Assembly (NCBI GenBank): GCA_025453715.1
Contig: JALOPT010000022.1
Location: forward strand, 1-19,878
Direction: 5' to 3'
DNA from: Methanoregulaceae archaeon
GTDB lineage: Archaea; Halobacteriota; Methanomicrobia; Methanomicrobiales; Methanospirillaceae
DNA length: 19,878 nucleotides
Positions 14,388 through 19,878 of this stretch are shown piece after piece. The notes beneath the pieces are model-generated. The model was given only the letters and a program-made list of their open reading frames with translations. It was not told where the DNA came from and searched no databases. The first letter of the stretch is position 1. Each line of letters starts with the position of its first letter. The position numbers and the translations under genes were made by a program.

Positions 14388-16808
14388 ATGCCTGAAATTC
14401 ACCTGAAAGTTGATAGTGCGTACCCTGGTGACCAGGGTGGCGGAAAAGCCCGGCTCGACCCTGAGACGATGCTGTTTTTAAAAATCTCTCCCGGCGACCT
14501 CGTGGCTATCGAGGGAAAACGAAGGACCGTGGTGAAGGTATGGCGTGCACTGCTCGAAGACTGGAACCAGCACAAAGTCCGGATCGATAATTTTTCACGG
14601 ACAAATGCCGGGGTCAGTATCGGGGACACCATAAAAATAACCAGCCTTAAAGAAGAGATCGAAGCGAAAAGGGTCCTGCTTGCCCCCCCGGAAGATTTGC
14701 CGAAGAACATACAGGTCTCAAATAACCCCCACGTCATCAACAGCCTGATTGATTTCCCTGTTGTGAAGAACGACTCAATCCCTATCATGGTCGGGCTCCC
14801 CTTTATCCAGCCGCAGATTGTCGCCTATAAAGTCGTAGATATTGAGCCTGAACAGGCGGTAATCATCACAAAAAATACCATTATCGAATTTTCCGAAAAG
14901 CCGGCAGCAGGGTTCGAAGGGCTAAAACGGATCTCCTACGAGGATATCGGGGGACTCAAGGACGAGCTCCAGCGCCTGCGGGAGACTATTGAGCTCCCGA
15001 TGCGTCACCCGGAATTATTCCAGAAACTCGGGATTGAACCCCCGAAAGGTGTCCTGCTGTATGGACCCCCCGGGACTGGCAAGACGCTGATTGCAAAGGC
15101 TGTTGCAAGCGAGAGCGGAGCCCATTTCATCTCAATTGCAGGGCCGGAAGTGATCTCCAAGTATTACGGGGAGAGTGAACAGCGGCTCCGTGAGGTCTTT
15201 GAAGAGGCCCGACAGAATGCCCCTTCGATTATATTCATCGACGAACTGGACTCGATTACCCCGAGAAGGGAGGAAGTGACCGGGGAGGTCGAACGGAGGG
15301 TTGTCGCACAGCTGCTGACGATGATGGACGGCCTCGAGGAGCGTGGCCAGGTGGTCGTAATCGGCGCGACGAACCGGATTGATGCAGTTGACCCAGCACT
15401 CAGAAGACCCGGGAGGTTTGACCGGGAGATAGAGATCGGTGTCCCGAGCGAACTTGACCGGATTGAAATAATGAAGATCCATACCCGTGGCATGCCTCTG
15501 GCCGAGGACGTGAGACTCGAGGACCTGTCACAGCAGACCCACGGGTTCGTCGGCGCCGACCTGGCCGCACTTGCCCGTGAAGCCGCCATCCGTGCGCTCC
15601 GCAGGTACCTCCCGACAATAGACCTGGACGCGAAGGAGATCCCGTCGGAAATCCTCGATACGCTCCACGTGAAGGCAACAGATTTCAGGGGTGCATTGCG
15701 TGATGTGAGCCCGAGTGCAATGCGTGAAGTCATCGTGGAGGTATCGCATATCAGGTGGCAGGATGTGGGTGGCCTGGAAGCGGCAAAAGAGGAAGTACGG
15801 GAGACCGTGGAATACCCGCTCACCGACCGGCAGCGGTTTGATGACCTCGGGATCCAGCCCCCGAAAGGGGTCCTGCTCTACGGGCCGCCCGGTACTGGAA
15901 AGACCCTCATTGCCAAGGCGGTGGCCAACGAGAGCGGCGCGAATTTTATTGCAATCCGTGGGCCGCAACTGCTCTCAAAATACTGGGGAGAAAGCGAACG
16001 GGCAGTCCGTGAGATCTTCAAAAAGGCACGCCAGGTCGCACCCGCAATCATATTTTTTGACGAGATGGACGCCATTGTCCCTCACCGCGGCGCAAACCAG
16101 AACTCCCACCTGCTCGACAGTGTCCTGAACCAGATCCTGACAGAAATCGACGGGCTCCAGGAATTAAAAGATGTCATTATCATGGGAGCGACAAACCGCC
16201 CTGACATGATTGACCCGGCCCTGCTCAGGGCCGGGCGGTTTGACCGGCTTGTGTATATCGGGGAGCCCGGACTTGAAGACCGGCAGAAAATTGTCAGAAT
16301 TTACCTCCTGCAGATGCCGATCGAAGGGTCTGCACTGCATGAAGTGATTAATCTCACCGAAGGTCATGATGAACCTGCACTTGAATTCATAATTGAAAAA
16401 ATGGGGGCAGCTAAAACCATCACCCTCGATGAAGCGAGGGTAATAATTGACTCGGTTGAGAAAAAAGAACGGGCTGCGCTCGACAGGGGGACAAGGAGAA
16501 AAGTCCTGTGGGAAATGATGAAGCAGAATGGTCTCTCGTTTGAGGACCCAAAACTGCAGGAATTCATCAGGCAACTTGCAATAATGACTGAAGGCTATGT
16601 CGGGTCAGATCTTGAACTGTTAAGCCGTGAAGCAGGGATGCTTGCACTCCGGGAGAAGAGTACCGTCGTTACCCTCAGTCATTTTGAGTCTGCCAAACAG
16701 AAGATCCATCCGACGATGAACCAGAATATCCGGGAGTGGTACAAAAAGATCCAGGACTCCTTCAAAGGAGGTCTGCCAAAAGAAGTCCAGCCCCCGGAAT
16801 ACCAGTAA
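14388..16808 (+). CDS. cdc48: Cdc48/VAT-type double AAA+ ATPase with D2 insertion
   Basis: An 806-residue protein unfoldase. The N-domain (double-psi barrel plus second lobe) covers about 1-180. D1: Walker A GPPGTGKT (226-233), Walker B IIFIDE (281-286), Arg finger region PALRRPGRFDRE. D2: Walker A GPPGTGKT (499-506), Walker B IIFFDE (554-559), PALLRAGRFDR. Family members extract and unfold proteins, often for the proteasome. Odd point: between LLQMPIEGSALHE (about 640-652) and MTEGYVGSDLELLSREA there are about 80 residues rich in Glu, Lys and Leu, where the family has about 10. This explains the length (806 against about 730-760). The C-terminus ends EYQ, near but not equal to the HbYX proteasome motif. 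ATG 14388 chosen over 14373 from the TATA spacing. A T-run follows. Confidence 0.94.
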   Translation: MPEIHLKVDSAYPGDQGGGKARLDPETMLFLKISPGDLVAIEGKRRTVVKVWRALLEDWNQHKVRIDNFSRTNAGVSIGDTIKITSLKEEIEAKRVLLAPPEDLPKNIQVSNNPHVINSLIDFPVVKNDSIPIMVGLPFIQPQIVAYKVVDIEPEQAVIITKNTIIEFSEKPAAGFEGLKRISYEDIGGLKDELQRLRETIELPMRHPELFQKLGIEPPKGVLLYGPPGTGKTLIAKAVASESGAHFISIAGPEVISKYYGESEQRLREVFEEARQNAPSIIFIDELDSITPRREEVTGEVERRVVAQLLTMMDGLEERGQVVVIGATNRIDAVDPALRRPGRFDREIEIGVPSELDRIEIMKIHTRGMPLAEDVRLEDLSQQTHGFVGADLAALAREAAIRALRRYLPTIDLDAKEIPSEILDTLHVKATDFRGALRDVSPSAMREVIVEVSHIRWQDVGGLEAAKEEVRETVEYPLTDRQRFDDLGIQPPKGVLLYGPPGTGKTLIAKAVANESGANFIAIRGPQLLSKYWGESERAVREIFKKARQVAPAIIFFDEMDAIVPHRGANQNSHLLDSVLNQILTEIDGLQELKDVIIMGATNRPDMIDPALLRAGRFDRLVYIGEPGLEDRQKIVRIYLLQMPIEGSALHEVINLTEGHDEPALEFIIEKMGAAKTITLDEARVIIDSVEKKERAALDRGTRRKVLWEMMKQNGLSFEDPKLQEFIRQLAIMTEGYVGSDLELLSREAGMLALREKSTVVTLSHFESAKQKIHPTMNQNIREWYKKIQDSFKGGLPKEVQPPEYQ

Positions 16809-16810
16809 TC

Positions 16811-16817
16811 TTTTTTT
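16811..16817 (+). terminator. T-run after cdc48
   Basis: Seven T start 2 nt after the stop codon, a typical archaeal U-run end. No strong hairpin precedes it. Confidence 0.5.
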
Positions 16818-16871
16818 AGTTATTCATCGCAAAGTCCCCGTCCCATTTGAAAATTGCTTTGCTGTAAAGGA

Positions 16872-16917
16872 TGCCGGTGGCATTAAAAACTGCCCGGCAG
16901 CGTTGCCAGTGATGGCA
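16872..16917. repeat. Three tandem small TGCC/GGCA hairpins
   Basis: TGCC-GGT-GGCA (16872-16882), CTGCC-C-GGCAG (16890-16900) and TGCCA-GTGA-TGGCA (16904-16917) lie within 46 nt in the spacer between cdc48 and the synthetase gene. Their arms are interchangeable, so alternative pairings exist. They may be a binding cluster or a folded 3' end of the cdc48 message. Confidence 0.35.
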
Positions 16918-16975
16918 GGTATCAATCGAAAGGACCATTATAGAGGCTGTTATGGGTCGGTAAAAAATGAACACC

Positions 16976-16983
16976 TAAATATT
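16976..16983 (+). promoter_or_regulatory. TATA-like element upstream of the acyl-CoA synthetase gene
   Basis: TAAATATT preceded by AAAAAATGAACACC. Initiation about 26 nt later, near 17005, would place the AGGAGTG ribosome site (17007-17013) at the very 5' end of the message. Confidence 0.4.
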
Positions 16984-17027
16984 GCCATGTCCTAATTTGT
17001 TCTACCAGGAGTGTAACGGTCCTCTCC

Positions 17028-18557
17028 ATGTCGAATATCACCACCCTGCTTGATGCGAAAAGTGTTCCTGCAGCAAAAGCGGCACTGATCTGTCCTTCAC
17101 GGGATGTCACCTTATCGTACGGCATCTTAAGGAGCGAGATGAACCGGGTAGCCATGGGGCTCTCTTCGCTCGGGGTAAGAAAAGGTGACCGTGTGTGCAT
17201 CTACCTTGACAGTTCCCCCGAATACCTGATCAGCTATTTCGCGATATGGCGGATTGGTGCGATTGCCGTGCCCACGAATATCGCGTACCGCGGGGACGAG
17301 CTGCTCCACGCGGTTACGGATGCAGGAGCCTGTGCTATTATTACCGATGAACGGGGTGCCGGTATCATTGAGAGTATCCGGGATCACCATCCATTGGTAT
17401 GCCATATAATCAGCACCAGTGGAGGTGGCCCGGGTGTTTCAGACTGGTCTTCTTTTCCCGGTGCACCTGCAGAAATGCGTGCAACCAACTGCAGTCTTGA
17501 AGACCTGTGTCACCTCCAGTACACGGCCGGGACAACCGGACGACCGAAAGGGGCAATGCTCACGCATGGGAACTGGATTACTGCCCTCGATGCTGAACGC
17601 GAGGCGCTCCGGATTACACCTGCTGATGTGTATCTCGGAATTTACCCGATGGGCCATGTGGGCCTTTCATGGGGGCTGGCCGTACTCCGTGCCGGGGGCA
17701 CCTACGTGATGATGGAACGGTTTGAGATGGCAGAATACCTTGCCCTGGCCGGCAGGTACAGGGTCACGATACTTGCCGGTATGCCCCCTGTTATCCACTC
17801 ACTTGTTCACAGCCCTTCCGGTACCGAACAGCAGCTTGCCAGTGCCCGCGTCATCATATCCGGTGGTGGGCAACTCCTGCCGGCGATTTGGGAGATGTTC
17901 GATAAGCGTTTCCACATCCCCGTTGCGAACTCGTACGGGCTTTCAGAAACGATCGTTATCGGGTCAGGTACAACCACCCTGCCCGGGTACCCTCACCTTA
18001 CACGGGGTTATCAGAGCGTGGGTGTTGCCGTGGGGTATACCGAAGTGATGATTGTAGACCCGGATAATCCTGTTTTGGAGATGTTACCGGGCAAGACCGG
18101 GGAAATTGCCCTCCGGGGCCCGTCCGTTGCACGTGGTTACTGGAATATGCCTGACGCAACAGGAGAGGTGTTCAGGCCGGATGGCTGGTTCCTTACCGGG
18201 GACATCGGTCACCTTGACGAGGAGGGGGTCCTTTTCATAACTGACAGGAAAAAAGACATGGTCATCATGTCAGGCTGGAAGATCTACCCGACAGAAGTTG
18301 AGAATGTAATTATCCAGCACCCCGCTGTAGCCGACGTAGCGGTCTTTGGTATCCCTGATGAACGGAAAGGGGAAATACCTGTGGCTGCCGTGATTATCCG
18401 GCCCGGGATTTTGATAACTCCGCAAGACCTGGACGAATTCTGCCGTAAGCACCTTGCCGGGTATAAAGTCCCCAGGAAGTTCATTTTCACTGGTTCTCTG
18501 CCCCGCGCGAACGGATGGAAACTCCTCCGGCGTGCACTCCGCGAGAAGTATGGATAA
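17028..18557 (+). CDS. Acyl-CoA synthetase / AMP-dependent ligase family enzyme
   Basis: A 509-residue ANL-superfamily enzyme: ATP plus carboxylate gives acyl-AMP, then usually acyl-CoA. The P-loop is YTAGTTGRPKG (165-175). The A5 motif is NSYGLSET (301-308). TGD (390-392) holds the ribose-binding Asp, and the hinge is DRKKDMVIMSGWKIYP. The C-terminal catalytic Lys is Lys498 in PRANGWKLLRR, where the usual motif has SGK. The body is full length. Substrate cannot be named; medium- or long-chain acids are common for this branch. The ATG follows AGGAGTG by 14 nt, wider than usual, but no in-frame alternative exists nearby. It stands alone, between cdc48 and the KaiC-like gene, all on the plus strand. 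Confidence 0.9.
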   Translation: MSNITTLLDAKSVPAAKAALICPSRDVTLSYGILRSEMNRVAMGLSSLGVRKGDRVCIYLDSSPEYLISYFAIWRIGAIAVPTNIAYRGDELLHAVTDAGACAIITDERGAGIIESIRDHHPLVCHIISTSGGGPGVSDWSSFPGAPAEMRATNCSLEDLCHLQYTAGTTGRPKGAMLTHGNWITALDAEREALRITPADVYLGIYPMGHVGLSWGLAVLRAGGTYVMMERFEMAEYLALAGRYRVTILAGMPPVIHSLVHSPSGTEQQLASARVIISGGGQLLPAIWEMFDKRFHIPVANSYGLSETIVIGSGTTTLPGYPHLTRGYQSVGVAVGYTEVMIVDPDNPVLEMLPGKTGEIALRGPSVARGYWNMPDATGEVFRPDGWFLTGDIGHLDEEGVLFITDRKKDMVIMSGWKIYPTEVENVIIQHPAVADVAVFGIPDERKGEIPVAAVIIRPGILITPQDLDEFCRKHLAGYKVPRKFIFTGSLPRANGWKLLRRALREKYG

Positions 18558-18588
18558 TCGCGCGGATTTCGGAAAAGGCTTATAATCC

Positions 18589-18596
18589 TATATAAA
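18589..18596 (+). promoter_or_regulatory. TATA box of the KaiC-like gene
   Basis: TATATAAA is a near-consensus archaeal TATA box. Initiation is expected near 18617, inside GGGGG TTTT. That leaves fewer than 12 nt before the proposed CTG start, and about 100 nt before the first ATG. Confidence 0.6.
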
Positions 18597-18625
18597 CCAA
18601 TACTCCATACGGGGGTTTTCCTTCT

Positions 18626-19210
18626 CTGTCCAGGGAAAATAAAAGAACTACAGGAATTAATGGTCTGGACCAGGCATTAGAAGGCGGCTTTCCCACTGGT
18701 ACCACAGTCCTCGCCATGGGTTCGGCGGTATCCGGAACTGACCTTCTGGCACGCCAGTTCTGGCAGTCCGAGGGTGAAGAGGGCACCTACCTCATGCTCG
18801 ATGCAGAAGTGCAAACCGGGATGGTCGACGGCAGGGGTCTTACCGCAGATGAATTTATCACGAAACTGAACGGGCAGAAACTTGTGATTGATTCACTCTC
18901 TTCGTTTATCCTTAAATTCGGAATTGATGCCGGCGTAAAATGTATTCTTTCTGCAAGGGATATCGCGGTAACCCGGCAGGCGAACGTGGTTTTTACCTTC
19001 TACCCCGAGCTCCACCCACGGGTCGAAGAGATCCTCGTGATGAGGGCCGTTGACATTGTCCTCGAATTAAAGGAAGTAATCTTCATGAACGAGATCGAAC
19101 GCCAGCTTGCTGTGCACAAAATTTCCGGCATGGCAGTCCCGCGACGGCTGATACCGTTTCTCATCACAGAAAAAGGGATCGAACTCTCAACAACTTCACG
19201 AGTCGTATAA
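18626..19210 (+). CDS. KaiC/RecA-fold protein with degenerate P-loop, no standard start
   Basis: The first ATG in frame (18716) gives 164 residues. The reading frame continues upstream with clear RecA/KaiC homology (TTGINGLDQALEGGFPTG) to an in-frame stop at 18594-18596. In between there is no ATG, GTG or TTG; CTG at 18626, 9 nt past the predicted transcription start, is the best candidate and gives 194 residues. The P-loop reads GSAVSGTD where family members have GPPGSGKT, so the Lys and Thr that hold ATP phosphate are absent. A Walker B-like LVIDSLSSF remains. It is therefore probably a non-hydrolysing paralog with a structural or regulatory role, a type I believe is common in euryarchaea. 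Partner unknown. It is convergent with the MetE-like gene. Confidence 0.72.
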   Translation: MSRENKRTTGINGLDQALEGGFPTGTTVLAMGSAVSGTDLLARQFWQSEGEEGTYLMLDAEVQTGMVDGRGLTADEFITKLNGQKLVIDSLSSFILKFGIDAGVKCILSARDIAVTRQANVVFTFYPELHPRVEEILVMRAVDIVLELKEVIFMNEIERQLAVHKISGMAVPRRLIPFLITEKGIELSTTSRVV

Positions 19211-19224
19211 CTGAATTAAAAACG

Positions 19225-19325
19225 CTACCCGGTCCTTTTCTGAGTATCCCGGGCAATTTTTTCGGCAATCTCGGCACGTATGATTTTTGTCGCTGTAACC
19301 ATGTTGGTCAGCTTTGCAAAGCAAA
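19225..19325 (-). pseudogene. Detached C-terminal tail of the MetE-like gene
   Basis: In the frame that would follow if one GCAAA copy were absent, the sequence reads KLTNMVTATKIIRAEIAEKI and on to TQKRTG and a TAG at 19225. This is the expected family ending and is 14 nt from the convergent KaiC-like stop. Its intact coding sense suggests the shift is recent or is a sequence error. Confidence 0.65.
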
Positions 19326-19878
19326 GGCCGCGTCTCGGGTCTGCATCCGGAGTCCGCAGTCAGGGTCAATCAGGAGTTGTTCAGGTGCAAATAGTTCAAG
19401 GCCATTGCGGATTCTCGATGCAATGGTTTCTATACTCTCAACTTCAGGATTCGATGAGTCTATACAGCCATAACCGAGCATTTTTCCCTTTAAATCCGTA
19501 CCTGACAGGATGTCGAGGTTGCCGGGATTTTTTGCAAACTCAAGATCAAGGATATCGACCGGCATGGAAAGGACGTCATCGATAACACTGCCAAGTCCTC
19601 CACAGACATGGAGACATACCGGTATACTGATACCTGAAGCGATTCGTTGCAGTGCCTCCCGGCCAACTGACAGGTCTGCAGTTCCCGTTGAGAAAATCGG
19701 TTCATCAACCTGGACCATGCAGACACCTGTTTCTGCAAGTCCCCGGACCTCATTTGCGATCGCTACCGATAGGTCGAGGGCCAGTTCCTCCTTGTTCCGG
19801 TAGACTTTAGAAGAGAGGTGAAGTGCATGGGCGAGCGTGGTGGGGCCGGTGACAATACCCTTGACCAGTGCGTTCCTG
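19308..19878 (-). CDS. MetE-like methyltransferase, partial and frameshifted
   Basis: The gene enters from the right edge; 190 codons are visible to a TGA at 19308. It is a TIM-barrel of the cobalamin-independent methionine synthase (MetE) superfamily. The zinc ligand motifs are present: LHVCGGLG (His and Cys) and DPDCGLRM (Cys). TGPTTLAHAL and VQVDEPIF are also typical. Archaeal members take methyl groups from methylcorrinoids rather than folate. After the DPDCGLRM segment the frame reads FALQS and stops. A 5-nt tandem duplication (GCAAA at 19316-19320 and 19321-19325) has shifted it; removing one copy restores a KLTNMVTATKII tail. The lost tail is the last helix of the barrel, so activity is doubtful. 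Confidence 0.82.
   Translation of the reverse strand, partial: RNALVKGIVTGPTTLAHALHLSSKVYRNKEELALDLSVAIANEVRGLAETGVCMVQVDEPIFSTGTADLSVGREALQRIASGISIPVCLHVCGGLGSVIDDVLSMPVDILDLEFAKNPGNLDILSGTDLKGKMLGYGCIDSSNPEVESIETIASRIRNGLELFAPEQLLIDPDCGLRMQTRDAAFALQS

Noticed and set aside
1..19878. CRISPR array, prophage or insertion sequence
   Set aside because: No regularly spaced repeats, transposase, integrase or terminal inverted repeats were seen.

Overview
The window reads as the chromosome of a methanogenic euryarchaeon. It carries seven clustered genes found almost only in methanogens and their relatives (atwA and the methanogenesis marker genes 3, 5, 6, 7, 15 and 17), an archaeal form III RuBisCO with ribose-1,5-bisphosphate isomerase, RadB, a Cdc48/VAT ATPase, archaeal TATA boxes and T-run terminators. 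The gene mix and moderately high GC suggest Methanomicrobiales, perhaps near Methanoregulaceae; that placement is inference. No transposase, CRISPR array, tRNA or rRNA was seen.

Left part (1-9086, almost all minus strand). At the edge are larE (sulfur transferase of nickel-pincer cofactor synthesis) and, just upstream of it, a small HTH regulator with a Cys-rich tail. A tight seven-gene operon follows: atwA-mmp3-mmp6-mmp5-mmp15-mmp17-mmp7, with 4-nt overlaps or gaps of 0-13 nt. It has one clear TATA promoter at about 8255 and a T-run at about 1357. AtwA, Mmp3, Mmp7 and Mmp17 belong to the ATP-driven machinery that activates methyl-coenzyme M reductase. Mmp15 and Mmp5 look like an activase-type ATPase and a Cys-rich partner. 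Upstream of the operon is a HAD-family gene whose catalytic Asp is only included if translation starts at a non-standard ACG codon.

Middle (9145-12567). A plus-strand group encodes ribose-1,5-bisphosphate isomerase, form III RuBisCO and diaminopimelate epimerase. The first two feed nucleoside or ribulose-bisphosphate carbon into 3-phosphoglycerate. After a T-run comes a 415-nt stretch without a convincing gene. It holds an unusual array of alternating complementary arms that can fold in two mutually exclusive ways, a candidate structured RNA or switch.

Right part (12568-19878). radB and larC lie on the minus strand. larC appears broken: its start is in one frame and its body in another, with a family-typical segment missing between. 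Divergent from it is an 806-residue Cdc48-type double AAA ATPase with a roughly 80-residue insertion in its second ATPase half. Then come an acyl-CoA synthetase-like enzyme, a KaiC/RecA-fold protein with a ruined P-loop and no normal start codon, and the edge of a MetE-like methyltransferase gene frameshifted by a 5-nt tandem duplication.

Four genes (HAD, larC, KaiC-like, MetE-like) thus show start-codon or reading-frame anomalies. They are either real lineage features or local sequence errors, and this should be settled before any biological story is built on them.
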